Shown: positions 1-8,859, counted from the stretch's first letter. The stretch: DNA of 40,455 nucleotides from Hydrogenophaga sp. (GCA_018993155.1 JAGKSX010000093.1:1-40455), one strand, 5' to 3'. Program-made: numbers and translations. Notes: generated from the letters alone by a model not told the origin.

Positions 1-110
1 GCGGAGCCGGCCACCCCGGTCGCCGCTGACCGTCTCAGCCGGAGAAAAAGAAAAAAGCCTTCCTATCAAGGCCATCAGCTTTCTAAACCATGTTCTGGCG
101 CCCGGAAAAC

Positions 111-116
111 TACAAT
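111..116 (+). promoter_or_regulatory. -10-like hexamer TACAAT before lpxC
   Basis: TACAAT ends exactly 6 nt before the lpxC ATG at 123, so a transcript begun about 7 nt downstream would start at or next to the start codon. No convincing -35 hexamer lies 16-18 nt upstream. The same spacing recurs before six other genes in the window. It also supports the ATG at 123 over an in-frame ATG at 90. Confidence 0.5.
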
Positions 117-122
117 TCAAGG

Positions 123-1046
123 ATGCTTGCCCAACGCACCCTCAAATCCCTGACCAAGGCCGTCGGTGTCGGCCTGCACAGCGGTCAGCGGGTGGAGCTG
201 ACGCTGCGGCCGGCCGCGCCTGACACGGGCATCGTGTTCCGCCGGGTGGACCTGTCCGCGCCGGTGGAGATCCCGGTCAACGCCGGGGCGGTGTCCGACA
301 CCCGCCTGGCCTCTACCATCTCCAACGGCGGCGTCAAGGTGCACACCATCGAGCACCTCATGAGTGCCTGCGCCGGCCTCGGCCTGGACAACCTGTACGT
401 CGACATCACGGCCGAAGAAGTGCCCATCCTCGACGGCTCCTCGGCCTCCTTCGTCTACCTGTTGCAAAGCGCTGGCATCGTGATGCAGAGCGCGCCCAAG
501 CGGTTCATCCGCGTCACCAAACCGGTGGAAGTGCGCGAAGGCGAGGGCCGCACGCTCAAGTGGGCGCGGCTTGACCCCTTCCACGGCTACAAGCTGGCAT
601 TCGAGATCGAGTTCAACCACCCGGCGGTGAACTCCACCGGCCAGCGCGTGGAGTTCGACTTCGGCAGCGGCCAGTACGCGCGCGAGATCGCCCGCGCCCG
701 CACCTTCGGTTTCACGCGCGACGTGGAAATGATGCGCTCCAACGGCCTGGCCATGGGCGGCGGGCTGGACAACGCCATCGTGATGGACGACGTGAAAGTG
801 CTCAACGCCGACGGCCTGCGCTACCAGGACGAGTTCGTCAAGCACAAGATCCTCGACGCCATGGGCGACCTCTACATCGTGGGCAAACCGCTGCTGGCCG
901 CCTACAGCGCCTTCCGCAGCGGCCACGCGATGAACAACCAGCTGCTGCGCGCCCTGCTGGGCCAGCCCGACGCCTACGAGATCGTGAGCTTCGAACACGA
1001 GCGCGAGGCCCCGCGCGGCTTCGCCCAGCTCGCACCGGCCTGGTAA
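123..1046 (+). CDS. lpxC: UDP-3-O-acyl-N-acetylglucosamine deacetylase
   Basis: This is the zinc enzyme that removes the acetyl group from UDP-3-O-acyl-GlcNAc, the committed step of lipid A synthesis in the cytoplasm. The 307-residue product has the family's usual length. It carries the HTIEH signature (residues 74-78, with a zinc-ligand His at 78 and Glu77 beside it), the LDGSS segment near residue 104, and [10 protein letters not shown] near residue 237, which supplies a second zinc His and the zinc Asp; SGHAMNNQ near residue 263 gives the catalytic His. The frame is open from an ATG at 90, but homologues begin near [11 protein letters not shown], and a TACAAT hexamer sits 6 nt before the ATG at 123. 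In related bacteria lpxC follows the dcw/ftsZ cluster, which would lie left of the window. The small membrane gene follows after 18 nt. Confidence 0.97.
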   Translation: MLAQRTLKSLTKAVGVGLHSGQRVELTLRPAAPDTGIVFRRVDLSAPVEIPVNAGAVSDTRLASTISNGGVKVHTIEHLMSACAGLGLDNLYVDITAEEVPILDGSSASFVYLLQSAGIVMQSAPKRFIRVTKPVEVREGEGRTLKWARLDPFHGYKLAFEIEFNHPAVNSTGQRVEFDFGSGQYAREIARARTFGFTRDVEMMRSNGLAMGGGLDNAIVMDDVKVLNADGLRYQDEFVKHKILDAMGDLYIVGKPLLAAYSAFRSGHAMNNQLLRALLGQPDAYEIVSFEHEREAPRGFAQLAPAW

Positions 1047-1064
1047 GCTCCACCGCCACCTCCC

Positions 1065-1241
1065 ATGCTGCTGTTCCGCTGGACCGTGATGCTGCTGCTG
1101 CTGGCAGCCGGCGTGTGTTTTGCCTTCTACATCGGCACCGGCCAGGCGCGTTACCGCACCTGGGGCATCGTGATCCTGAAGTGGACCGTCATCGCGGCCC
1201 TGGGCTTCTTCGGCGTCCTCGTGCTGGAGCGCCTGCTCTAA
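1065..1241 (+). CDS. small two-helix membrane protein, function unknown
   Basis: This 58-residue frame begins 18 nt after the lpxC stop and is probably co-transcribed with it. It encodes two hydrophobic segments (about residues 6-23 and 34-53) joined by a short loop containing GTGQARYRTW, and ends in ERLL. Codon use matches the neighbours, with G or C at most third positions. A small open frame always downstream of lpxC is, as far as I recall, common in Comamonadaceae, but I cannot name a family. The stop lies 16 nt from the convergent stop of the sensor gene. It might help with envelope biogenesis because of its position, but nothing in the protein shows this. It is probably real, with function unknown. 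Confidence 0.7.
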   Translation: MLLFRWTVMLLLLAAGVCFAFYIGTGQARYRTWGIVILKWTVIAALGFFGVLVLERLL

Positions 1242-1257
1242 CCAGATCGCCGTTCAG

Positions 1258-2835
1258 TCAATGCGATGGCGGCTCGGTCACCGGCCGCACGAAGGCGCTG
1301 AAGAGCTGCAGCTCGCTGGTGTGGATCAGGCCGATCTTCATCTCCACCTCCATCTCGCGACCCTGCCGGTCCACCACCGTGCGCCGCAGCAACCGGCCCG
1401 TGAACGGCGCCTTGCCGGTGGTGTGGAAATGCGCCAACGCCTTCACGAAAGCGATGTGGTATCGCTCGGGCAGGATGGTGTCGGCCAGCGATTCGCCGCG
1501 CACCTCCTGGCGCTTCCAGCCAAACAGTGTTTCGGCCGCGGCGTTCCAGTCGGTGATGCAACCGTCGAAATCGATGCCGATGAAGGCTTCCTGCGCGCTG
1601 TCGATCACGGTCTGCACACGCTCTTCGTTGGCGCGCAGGTCGTCCACCGTCTCGCGCAGTTCGGCGGTGCGCTCGCTCACGCGCCGCTCCAGCGCGGCAT
1701 GGTTCTGGCGCAGCTCGGCTTCGTTGGTCTGCAGGCTTTTCACCAGCGAGTTGAAGGCGTTGCCGAGCATCGCGACTTCGCGGTAGGCCGCGGTGGTGGG
1801 CGCTTTCACCGCGTACCCGGCCTCGATGCCGCGTGCCACGTCGGTCAGGTCGAGCAGGGGCCGCGTGATCAGGCGCGCCACCAGCCAGCCCAGCAGGGAG
1901 AACAGCAGTGCCGCCGCGATGCCGCCGAGCAGCATGCGCCGGTGCAACTGGTTCACCGGGGCGTAGGCTTGGTCCAGCGTCTGCCGCACGAGCACGCGCC
2001 AGCCCAGGCCGGCGTAGGTGTCGAAGCCGTTGTCGCGCGTGTGGCCCACGAGGTAGCGCTGGCCATCGGGCCAGGTTTCCGTCGCATGGCCTGATTCGCC
2101 GCGCCCTGCGGCTTCCACGCTCGGCACCTTCAGCACCGTGCCTTGCAGGTCCTTGGGACCGAGCAGCACCGCGCCGGTTGTCGAGACGATCAACAGGTCG
2201 ACGCTGCGGTGGCGGCTCACGGGGGTGAAGATCGCGTCCTGGATCTCGCTGGCCCAGTTCCACGACAGGTGCACGCCCAGCACGCCCGTGGTCTGGCCGG
2301 CCGCATCGGTCAAGGGAAAGGCGATGTCGACGAAGCGCATCGGCGCGCTGCCCGAGCTGCCTTCCAGCTGGACCAGCGGCAGGGCATCGTGCACGTCGCC
2401 CAGGGGCTGGCCATCCAAGGCGTTGCGAAACCAAGGTTGCGCCGACACATCCACCCCTTCGAGCATGCCGCGCGTGGCGGTGCGCACCACGCCCGAGGTG
2501 TCGGTCACGCCGATCCAGGCATAGTGCGGGTAACTGGTCTGAAGGGCTTCGATCTCCCGGCGAATGGTGTCGATGTCGGTTTGGCCGCTCAGGCGCTGGG
2601 CGATCAGGCGCACCTCGCGGTAGCGCGCGAACATGGCGCGGTCCAGCCGGCTTGCAGTCTGCTGCGCCAGCTCGGTCAGGTTGGCGCCGATGGCTTCGCG
2701 CACCTGGTTGCTCGCGGCGCGGTCGCTGAACAGCGTCAGGCTCAAGGTGAGCAACAGCGACAGGACCGTGAACGCAATGGCGAGCCAGGCCCCCAGGCTC
2801 AAACGGCGCAATGGCGAAGAACCCTCCACGCCCAT
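1258..2835 (-). CDS. membrane sensor: Cache, HAMP and PAS domains, no output domain
   Basis: This is a 525-residue inner-membrane sensor. The order is TM1 (about 17-38), a periplasmic double-Cache-like region (about 40-295, with a PHYAWIGVTDTSG segment typical of Cache), TM2 (about 302-323), HAMP (about 324-376), a heptad-like coiled coil (about 366-405), and a PAS fold (about 405-520) with FIGIDFDGCITDWN and LFGW. The protein stops right after PAS; no histidine kinase, GGDEF, EAL or MCP domain follows. The remaining 16 nt to the opposing gene leave no room for one, so this is not a simple frameshift. The ATG shares one base with the ruvC TGA, which implies translational coupling. The ligand cannot be read from the sequence. 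It may signal through a separate partner, or it may be a truncated diguanylate cyclase or kinase. Confidence 0.85.
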   Translation of the reverse strand: MGVEGSSPLRRLSLGAWLAIAFTVLSLLLTLSLTLFSDRAASNQVREAIGANLTELAQQTASRLDRAMFARYREVRLIAQRLSGQTDIDTIRREIEALQTSYPHYAWIGVTDTSGVVRTATRGMLEGVDVSAQPWFRNALDGQPLGDVHDALPLVQLEGSSGSAPMRFVDIAFPLTDAAGQTTGVLGVHLSWNWASEIQDAIFTPVSRHRSVDLLIVSTTGAVLLGPKDLQGTVLKVPSVEAAGRGESGHATETWPDGQRYLVGHTRDNGFDTYAGLGWRVLVRQTLDQAYAPVNQLHRRMLLGGIAAALLFSLLGWLVARLITRPLLDLTDVARGIEAGYAVKAPTTAAYREVAMLGNAFNSLVKSLQTNEAELRQNHAALERRVSERTAELRETVDDLRANEERVQTVIDSAQEAFIGIDFDGCITDWNAAAETLFGWKRQEVRGESLADTILPERYHIAFVKALAHFHTTGKAPFTGRLLRRTVVDRQGREMEVEMKIGLIHTSELQLFSAFVRPVTEPPSH

Positions 2836-3383
2836 CAGTACACCCGGCCTGCCTTGTAAGTGGCGTGGGTGCGTGCCTGTTGGGTGGAGACCTTGTTGAT
2901 CGCCGCCAGGGTGCGGCTCACCTGGGCGTGGGTGATGGCCAGGCCGAGCGCGTCGGCGGCGTCCTTGCCGGGCAGGCCGGGCAGGCGCAGCAAGCGCTTG
3001 ACCATTTCCTGCATTTGCGGTTTGCCGGCCCGGCCGTTGCCGGCCACGGCTTTCTTCAACTGCAGCGCGGTGTACTCGGCCACCTCCAGCTTGTTGGCCA
3101 CGAGGGCCGTGAGGCAGGCACCGCGTGCCTGGCCCAGCAGCAACGTGGCCTGGGGGTTGACGTTGACGAACACGATTTCACAGACCGACATCTGGGGCTG
3201 GTAGCGCGCCACCACCTCGGTGATGCCATCGAACAGGATCTTGAGCCGCTCGGGCAGCAGGGCGCCGTCCTTCGGGCTGGTCTGGATGGTGCCGCTGGCC
3301 ACGTAGTGCAGGGCAGCGCCTTCGGTGTCGATCACGCCGAAGCCGGTGCACTGCAGGCCGGGGTCGATGCCGAGGATGCGCAT
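2835..3383 (-). CDS. ruvC: crossover junction endodeoxyribonuclease RuvC
   Basis: RuvC cuts Holliday junctions in late homologous recombination, working as a dimer with RuvAB. The 182-residue product is the normal length. It starts [10 protein letters not shown], with the first catalytic Asp at 7; the second acidic residue is Glu69 in CEIVFVN, and Asp141 and Asp144 in [14 protein letters not shown] complete the RNase H-like active site. The longer open frame to 3884 runs into the cdsA-like gene on the same strand, so the ATG at 3383 is chosen. ruvAB are not beside it. The gene lies 11 nt after the cdsA-like gene, and its TGA overlaps the next ATG by one base. Confidence 0.97.
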   Translation of the reverse strand: MRILGIDPGLQCTGFGVIDTEGAALHYVASGTIQTSPKDGALLPERLKILFDGITEVVARYQPQMSVCEIVFVNVNPQATLLLGQARGACLTALVANKLEVAEYTALQLKKAVAGNGRAGKPQMQEMVKRLLRLPGLPGKDAADALGLAITHAQVSRTLAAINKVSTQQARTHATYKAGRVY

Positions 3384-3394
3384 GGTGGAAGGTC

Positions 3395-4387
3395 TCAAAG
3401 GTCGAAGGTCCAGCGCACCGAATGGAAGAACACGGGCGCGGCGAAGCACAGGGCGTCCACGCGGTCGAGCAGGCCGCTCGCACCGGTGACCGAGCGGCCC
3501 GCGAGGCCCCAGTGGGTCACGCCGCGGTCGCGCTTGATGGCCTTCATGACCAGGTGGCCGAAGCTGCCGGCCACACAGGCCACCAGGGCCATGGCCAGCG
3601 CGGGCAGGGGCTTGAAGGGCGTGAAGCCGGAGAGCACGGCGCCCAGCAGGCCGCCGGCGAGCAGCCCCAGGGCCCAGCTGCGCCAGTGGAAGCTGCCGCT
3701 GATGGCGGGTGCCACCGGCCGGCGCAGGCCGCGCGCGGCCAGGTGCTGCACCAGCATGCAGGTCTGCACCACCAGCACCAGGAAGAACACCAGGAACGCG
3801 GTCTTGCCGACGAAGCCGGGGAAGTTGAGCAGCAGCAGGGCGGGCACGTGGCTCATGCCGTACACGCAGACCATGATGCCCCACTGCAGCTTGGCGTTGC
3901 GCTCCAGGAAGCGCTGCGGGTCGTTGCCCAGCGCGCTCACCGCGGGAATGGCGAGGAACACGTAGACCGGGATGAACACGGTGAACAGGTTGAAGCGCTC
4001 GGTCCAGACCAGCGCGTACTGGAGCGGCAGCACGATGAAGAAGGCCAGCACCAGGCTGCGGTGGTCGCTTCGGTGGGTGGGCGAGAGGCTGATGAACTCG
4101 CGCAGGATGAAGAACGAGACCAGGCCGAACAGCACGATGGCGAAGCCTTCGCCCATGACCCAGCCGACCCAGAACACCAGCATCATCATCCAGGAACTGC
4201 GCAGCAGCACCTGGTTGTCCTGCAGGCGCAGGGCGCGCTCGCCGCTGGCGTCGTCGTCGCCCGCGCGGCGCTCCCGCAGTGACAGCAGCACGCCCACGCC
4301 GCTGGCGATCAGCAGCAGGCCGAACAGCACCACGAAGACGAGGCTGACCTGCTGGTCGGGGGTGAGGCTGCGCAGGAAGGAGGTCAT
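3395..4387 (-). CDS. phosphatidate cytidylyltransferase (CdsA-like, probable paralogue)
   Basis: This is an integral membrane enzyme predicted to make CDP-diacylglycerol from CTP and phosphatidic acid. The 330-residue product has about eight hydrophobic segments, beginning with one at about residues 15-35. Near the C-terminus it has the CDP-diglyceride synthetase signature: [13 protein letters not shown] followed by [20 protein letters not shown], where the paired Asp and Arg are the conserved residues. The upstream neighbour, 4 nt away, is a PlsC acyltransferase that makes the substrate, so the pair forms a small phospholipid module. In Burkholderiales the main cdsA usually sits with uppS and dxr, so this copy is probably a second paralogue resembling E. 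coli YnbB; that is inference. The ATG at 4387 is the only sensible start. Confidence 0.9.
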   Translation of the reverse strand: MTSFLRSLTPDQQVSLVFVVLFGLLLIASGVGVLLSLRERRAGDDDASGERALRLQDNQVLLRSSWMMMLVFWVGWVMGEGFAIVLFGLVSFFILREFISLSPTHRSDHRSLVLAFFIVLPLQYALVWTERFNLFTVFIPVYVFLAIPAVSALGNDPQRFLERNAKLQWGIMVCVYGMSHVPALLLLNFPGFVGKTAFLVFFLVLVVQTCMLVQHLAARGLRRPVAPAISGSFHWRSWALGLLAGGLLGAVLSGFTPFKPLPALAMALVACVAGSFGHLVMKAIKRDRGVTHWGLAGRSVTGASGLLDRVDALCFAAPVFFHSVRWTFDL

Positions 4388-4391
4388 GGGG

Positions 4392-5009
4392 TCAGACGTC
4401 TCTCAAGGCCATGACGGCCTCGCGCGCCCGTTTCAGGAAATCGGCGCGAGGCTCCTCGGCGCCCAGCACCAGCGGTTCGCCGAAGGTCACCGAGCACAGC
4501 ACCGGCACCGGCACCACCTCGCCCTTGGGGATCACGCGCTGCACGTTGTGGATCCAGGCCGGCACCAGCACCACGCCGGGAAAGCGCTGCGCCAGGTTGT
4601 ACAGGCCCGACTTGAAGGGCTGCGGATCTTCCTCATGGCCGCGCGTGCCCTCGGGAAAAAGGATCAGCGAGTCGCCGCTCTCCAGCGCCTGCACCAGCGG
4701 CGCCAGCGGATCTTCGTCGCCCTTGCGTTCGCGCTCCACGTACACGGCGTTGAACACCTCGGTGGTGATCCAGCGCTTGAAGTTCGACGCGGTCCAGTAG
4801 TCCTTGGCCGCGATCGGGCGCGTGATGCTGCGCAGCTCCTGTGGCAGCGCGGCCCAGATCAGCACGAGGTCGGCATGGCTCTGGTGGTTGGCGAAGTAGA
4901 TGCGCTGCTCGGCCTTGGGCGGGCAGCCGTACCAGCGCGCCTGCGCGCCGGTGAGCAGGCGCACGAGACCCAGCAGGAATACGCTCATGACGGAGGCAGG
5001 AAGCTTCAT
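4392..5009 (-). CDS. plsC: 1-acyl-sn-glycerol-3-phosphate acyltransferase
   Basis: This 205-residue enzyme transfers an acyl chain to lysophosphatidic acid, giving phosphatidic acid at the inner membrane. It has the family's HX4D catalytic motif as NHQSHAD (His42 and Asp47) and the substrate-binding FPEGTRG motif at about residue 118. A short N-terminal hydrophobic stretch (about 5-20) anchors it. It is followed after 4 nt by the CdsA-like enzyme, which would use its product. The space upstream is filled by a C-run/G-run intergenic repeat, so the distance to mtgA probably reflects the repeat and not a large promoter region. Confidence 0.95.
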   Translation of the reverse strand: MKLPASVMSVFLLGLVRLLTGAQARWYGCPPKAEQRIYFANHQSHADLVLIWAALPQELRSITRPIAAKDYWTASNFKRWITTEVFNAVYVERERKGDEDPLAPLVQALESGDSLILFPEGTRGHEEDPQPFKSGLYNLAQRFPGVVLVPAWIHNVQRVIPKGEVVPVPVLCSVTFGEPLVLGAEEPRADFLKRAREAVMALRDV

Positions 5010-5121
5010 GGATAGCTTTGCGAGCGAGGTGCCACGTCCAGAGACGCCACGGAACGGGCTTTGCCCGGCCGCAGGCGTCGTCCCCCTTTGGGGGGGAGCC
5101 GCGAAGTGGCGCAGGGGGGGC
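5010..5121 (-). repeat. C-run/G-run intergenic repeat, copy 1 (mtgA to plsC)
   Basis: The whole gap between the mtgA stop and the plsC start is one GC-rich element. Read on the minus strand it has a C-run just after the stop, a short GC hairpin, a C-run/AAA/G-run inverted repeat (5083-5097), then GCCGGGCAAAGCCCG and a CTCTGGAC block before the next gene. The element at 36026-36128 matches it block by block with the same orientation relative to transcription. The element at 8860-8968 shares the layout. Confidence 0.7.
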
Positions 5122-5868
5122 TCATGGCAATGCCACCCCGCCCATGCGGGCCACGATGGTGCCGGTGCGCCTGGCCAGGTAGGCCGAGCCCTGTCGCGTT
5201 TCGAAGAACTTGGGCGAGGGCAGCATCACCGCGAGCCGAGCAGCCTCGTGCGGGCTGAGTTTGCCGGCTGGCTTGTTGAAGTAGCGCTGCGAGGCGGCCT
5301 CGGCGCCGAAGATGCCCTCGCCCCACTCCACGCTGTTGAGGTAGATCTCCAGGATGCGGCGCTTGTCCAGCAGGGCTTCGAGCATCAGCGTGAGCACCAG
5401 CTCCTGGCCCTTGCGCAGCAGCTGGCGTTCGCCGGAGAGCAGCAGGTTTTTCGCAAGTTGCTGCGTGATGGTGGAGCCGCCGACCACCTTGGGCTCGCGC
5501 GCGGGCTGGGCGGGCTGGCGCGCGGCGCGCTTTTCGGCCAGCTGCTGGCGGCGCTCGTTCTTCTGCCAGGCGCCTTCTATCGCGCCCCAGTCCACGCCCC
5601 GGTGGTCGGTGAAGCCGGCGTCTTCGGAGGCGATCACCGCGCGCTTGAGGTGCGGGCTGATCTGGGCGTCGGGCACCCAGTGGTGCGACCAGCGCCAATC
5701 CTTGTCGCTCTGCAGGCTGGCGCCCGCGATGCGCCAGGCCTCGGAGCGCATGAAGGCGGTGCTGGTGGGATCGACCGCAACCATGAGCGCGATGCGCGCC
5801 AGAAAGAACAGCTGCAGGGCCAGCCCGGCGAGGACCAGCCACAGCAACCAGCGTCCGAGGGACCTCAT
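5122..5868 (-). CDS. mtgA: monofunctional peptidoglycan glycosyltransferase
   Basis: MtgA polymerises lipid II into glycan strands on the periplasmic face of the inner membrane (GT51 family). The 248-residue product has one N-terminal membrane anchor (about residues 7-30), the catalytic Glu82 in SEDAGFTDHRGVDW, then GGSTITQQLAKN (about 130-141), RKGQE, and LEIYLNSVEWGEGIFG (about 173-188). A charged Gln/Arg/Ala-rich stretch (about residues 105-127) separates the first and second motifs, where other MtgA proteins are, from memory, shorter. The gene lies 11 nt after the TonB-like gene. In many relatives aroE precedes mtgA; it is absent here. Its stop codon touches an intergenic repeat. Confidence 0.96.
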   Translation of the reverse strand: MRSLGRWLLWLVLAGLALQLFFLARIALMVAVDPTSTAFMRSEAWRIAGASLQSDKDWRWSHHWVPDAQISPHLKRAVIASEDAGFTDHRGVDWGAIEGAWQKNERRQQLAEKRAARQPAQPAREPKVVGGSTITQQLAKNLLLSGERQLLRKGQELVLTLMLEALLDKRRILEIYLNSVEWGEGIFGAEAASQRYFNKPAGKLSPHEAARLAVMLPSPKFFETRQGSAYLARRTGTIVARMGGVALP

Positions 5869-5879
5869 GCGGCGTGGAC

Positions 5880-6749
5880 CTATTGCCCGGAGAGCTGGGT
5901 CTGCAGCGTCTCGTCGCGCGTGAAGCGGAAGCGCGAGACGACCACGATCTGGTCGGCCTGGCGGCGCATGGCTTCGTTGAAGCGGCCGAACGAGAGGCTG
6001 CGCACGATGGCCTGGGCGCGGCGGTCGAGCTGGCTGATGCCCGAGGGCTGCACCACCTCGGTATCGAGCACGGCGCCGTTGTGGTTGACCGTGATGGTCA
6101 TGGTGAGTTCGCCGTAGAGCTTGCGGCCGCCGACTTCGGGGAAGTTGGTGGTGCCCCGGTCCTCGATCTTGCGGCGCAGCTCGTCGTAGTAGATGGCGTA
6201 GACCGCCTCGCGCGTGGCCGGGCTGATGTAGCGCTTCTTGGGCCGCGCGTTTTCTTCGTTGATGCGCTTTTCGATCTCGGCCAGGATCTTCACCAGCGCG
6301 CGGCGCTTCTGCTCGCGCTCCGACGAGGCCTGGCTGGGGTTGACCGACTCAGGGTCGGGCGGCGGCATCTTGGCGAGCTCGCGGCGCACCTGGGCCAGCA
6401 GGCGGTTCTGCTGCTCACGCAGCATCTCGATGGTGCGCTCGTCTTCTTCGTGCGCGTCGCCGATGCGGGCCACTGTGGTGGGAGGCAGGGGCGAGGTGGC
6501 GCGGCCGCGTTCGGCCTCGCCACCGCCGGCCAGCGAGGTCTGCGCGATGGCCGTGGCCTTGTCGGGCCGCTCGTTGCCGCGCGCATTGACGAGGATGACT
6601 TCCAGCGGTGTGTCCTGGAACACGCGGTTGAAGCGCTCGGGGTCCACGAAGCGCACCGTGAGCAGCGCGGCGTGCACGGCCACCGACACCCCCAGCGCCA
6701 GTTGCAGCGTGCTCAGCTTCTTGAAAAAGGACAGGGCGGACGGCTTCAC
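5880..6749 (-). CDS. TonB C-terminal domain protein (energy-transducer-like)
   Basis: This 289-residue protein has one N-terminal membrane segment (about 16-32, LALGVSVAVHAALLTV), a charged and low-complexity central region with Glu/Arg-rich helices (about 120-175), and a C-terminal TonB-like fold (about 195-275) ending in LSFGRFNEAMRRQADQIVVVSRFRF. It probably spans the periplasm and may transmit force or act as a TonB/TolA-like linker. No exbB or exbD is adjacent, so a role in siderophore uptake is not shown. The open frame extends upstream into the ribonuclease gene. The GTG at 6749 is chosen because it begins just before the membrane segment, lies 35 nt past the ribonuclease stop, and has GATAAT exactly 6 nt upstream. 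Confidence 0.82.
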   Translation of the reverse strand: MKPSALSFFKKLSTLQLALGVSVAVHAALLTVRFVDPERFNRVFQDTPLEVILVNARGNERPDKATAIAQTSLAGGGEAERGRATSPLPPTTVARIGDAHEEDERTIEMLREQQNRLLAQVRRELAKMPPPDPESVNPSQASSEREQKRRALVKILAEIEKRINEENARPKKRYISPATREAVYAIYYDELRRKIEDRGTTNFPEVGGRKLYGELTMTITVNHNGAVLDTEVVQPSGISQLDRRAQAIVRSLSFGRFNEAMRRQADQIVVVSRFRFTRDETLQTQLSGQ

Positions 6750-6755
6750 GCGGGC

Positions 6756-6761
6756 ATTATC
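6756..6761 (-). promoter_or_regulatory. -10-like hexamer GATAAT before the TonB-like gene
   Basis: GATAAT on the minus strand ends 6 nt before the GTG at 6749. It argues for that GTG as the start and for a leaderless or nearly leaderless transcript. A TTGAGG overlapping the ribonuclease stop is 20 nt upstream, too far for a normal spacer. Confidence 0.45.
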
Positions 6762-6783
6762 CGTGCTGGGCGTCGCCTGGGCC

Positions 6784-8859
6784 TCAATCCCCTGCCGGGC
6801 CGGGCGTTTGGGGGGGCTGGGCGGCGCTTTCGCCCTCGGTTTCGCTGACGTCGATGGCCAGGGCCAGCGGCGCGGCCAGGGCCTCCTCTTCCTCGGTGTC
6901 GTCGCCTGCGGTCTCGCCCACGTCGTCCACCGGCAGGTCCAGCCGCTCGGTGACGGTGCCGTGGATGTCGAGCGTGATGTCGTCGATCTCACCCAGCTTC
7001 ACGCGCACGTGCGCGCCGCGCGGCAGGCCTTCGGCGCCCAGCACCGGCAGCACCAGGGGCAGGGTGTCGGCGCGCACCAGGTTGTCCTTGATCAGGGTGG
7101 CGGTGAGCTCGGTGATGCCTTCCTGCCGCAGGTACTGCAGCGTCCAGTAGCGCTCCATGCCGTTCTGGAAGCCGTTGTACGCCGTGTAGGCGGCGTCGAA
7201 GGCGCTGATGATGGAGAACAGGTTGGCGTCCTTGGGCTTGAACGGCGCGGCCAGTGCGGCGGTCTTGCCGTGGCGCGCGCAGGCGATGATCTGCCACTGG
7301 TTGACGAGGTCCACGTAGCGGCGCAGGGGCGAGGTGCTCCAGGCGTAGCTCTTGACGCCGATGCCCGCGTGCGGCTGCGCCTTGGTGCCCATGCGCACCT
7401 TGACGCCGGGCTGCAGGCTGGCCTGGCTGCGGTAGATGCCGGGCACGCCGCAGTCGGCCAGCCAGCTGCCCCAGGTGCTGTTGGCCAGGATCATGGCCTC
7501 GGCCACCATCAGGTCCAGCGGGGCACCGCGTTGGCGCGTGCCGATGACCACGCGCTCGTCGCCCTGCGGTTCGTCGCCGCTCACGCCTTCGAGGCGGAAG
7601 GTGTAGTCCGGGCGGGTGAAGTTCTCGGGTTTGCCGCGCACGACTTCGCGCTGCGCCTTGAGGTGCAGGGCCAGGCGGAACAGGAAACCCAGCGACGGTT
7701 GGAGGGCCGCGATCTCGGTGGGCACATCGGTCGTCGGCGCCTCGCCCGCGAGCCAGGCTTCGGTGATCAGCGTGTCGAGCTGGTCGTGTCGCAGGTTGAG
7801 CGCGATCGGCACGCGCTCCAGCGCGGTGCGGCTGCCGGTGACGGCCAGGGTGGCCTCGTCGAAGCTGACGTACAGGGACACGGCGGGGCAGTCGCGCCCG
7901 GCCATGAGCGTGTAGGCCTGCACCACCTCGTCGGGCAGCATGGTGAGCTTGTGGCCCGGCATGTAGACGGTGGACAGGCGCGTGCGCGCCACCTGGTCGA
8001 TGGGGCCTTCCGGCGCCACGGCCAGGCCGGGTGCCGCGATGTGGATGCCCAGCGTGACGCTGCCGCTGCCCAGGCCTTGCAGCGAAAGCGCGTCGTCGAT
8101 CTCGGTGGTCTGCGAATCGTCGATGGAGAAGGCCTGCACCGGCGCCAGGGGCAGCTCGTCGGCGATGACCGGGGCCTGCAGCGGGGGGAAGCCCGTGCCC
8201 TTGGGGAACTGGTCGAACAGGAAGCGCTGCCAGTGGAACTGGTAGGCGCTGCTGATGGCGCCCGCGTTCTGCAGCAGGGTGAGTGGCGCGGTGTGGCTGG
8301 TGCGCGCGGCTTCCACCACGGCCTTGTACTCGGGCGCGTTCTTGTCCGGCCGGAACAGCAGTTTGTACAGCTGTTGGCGCACTGGTGCCGGGCAGCTGCC
8401 GCCGGCGAGCTCGGCCGCCCAGGCCTCAATCTGCGCCTGCACCTGCTTCTTCTTCTCGATCGCGGCCAGGGCCTGCGCGAGGATATCGGCCGGCGCCTTC
8501 TTGTAACGGCCCTTGCCAGCGCGGCGGAAGTAGTGCGGCGCACCTTGCAGGCAGAGGAGCGCGGCCACCTGTTCGGTGATGCCCGCCTTGTCGCTGAAAT
8601 ACTCGTGGGCCAGGTCCGCGAAACCGAACTCGTCCTCGGGCGCGAATTCGTAGGCCAGCTCCAGCTCCATGGTCTCCGCCAGGGCGGTGGCCGCGGGCAT
8701 CAGCTGGCTGGGGGCGGGTTTTTCGAAGCGCAGCAAGGCATTGGCCGCCTTGACCTTGACGCGTTTGCCGGATTCGAGCTCGACTTGCAGGGAACTTTCG
8801 GCCTCGGACAGGAGGCGGCCGGTCAACAGCTTGCCGGCTTCATCAAACAGGATGTGCAT
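6784..8859 (-). CDS. RNase II/RNase R-type 3'-5' exoribonuclease (RNB domain)
   Basis: This is a 691-residue member of the RNB family, hydrolytic enzymes that degrade RNA from the 3' end. The catalytic Asp cluster is in SIDDSQTTEIDDALS (Asp247, Asp248, Asp255, Asp256), and the conserved STSPLRRYVDLVNQW motif is near residue 515. The N-terminal 240 residues are less typical and do not show a clear cold-shock domain; the C-terminal part could be S1-like. The length is closer to RNase II (about 640) than RNase R (about 800), but the sequence looks like the divergent group common in Burkholderiales, so no symbol is given. The open frame runs back to 9210, but MHILFDEAGK at 8859 is the start: upstream sequence is an intergenic repeat, and GACAAT lies 7 nt before this ATG. 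Confidence 0.93.
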   Translation of the reverse strand: MHILFDEAGKLLTGRLLSEAESSLQVELESGKRVKVKAANALLRFEKPAPSQLMPAATALAETMELELAYEFAPEDEFGFADLAHEYFSDKAGITEQVAALLCLQGAPHYFRRAGKGRYKKAPADILAQALAAIEKKKQVQAQIEAWAAELAGGSCPAPVRQQLYKLLFRPDKNAPEYKAVVEAARTSHTAPLTLLQNAGAISSAYQFHWQRFLFDQFPKGTGFPPLQAPVIADELPLAPVQAFSIDDSQTTEIDDALSLQGLGSGSVTLGIHIAAPGLAVAPEGPIDQVARTRLSTVYMPGHKLTMLPDEVVQAYTLMAGRDCPAVSLYVSFDEATLAVTGSRTALERVPIALNLRHDQLDTLITEAWLAGEAPTTDVPTEIAALQPSLGFLFRLALHLKAQREVVRGKPENFTRPDYTFRLEGVSGDEPQGDERVVIGTRQRGAPLDLMVAEAMILANSTWGSWLADCGVPGIYRSQASLQPGVKVRMGTKAQPHAGIGVKSYAWSTSPLRRYVDLVNQWQIIACARHGKTAALAAPFKPKDANLFSIISAFDAAYTAYNGFQNGMERYWTLQYLRQEGITELTATLIKDNLVRADTLPLVLPVLGAEGLPRGAHVRVKLGEIDDITLDIHGTVTERLDLPVDDVGETAGDDTEEEEALAAPLALAIDVSETEGESAAQPPQTPGPAGD

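Noticed and set aside
45-80. Short GCCTT/AAGGC hairpin beside an A-run upstream of lpxC
   Set aside because: A 5-bp stem is too weak to call a terminator and the left neighbour is outside the window.
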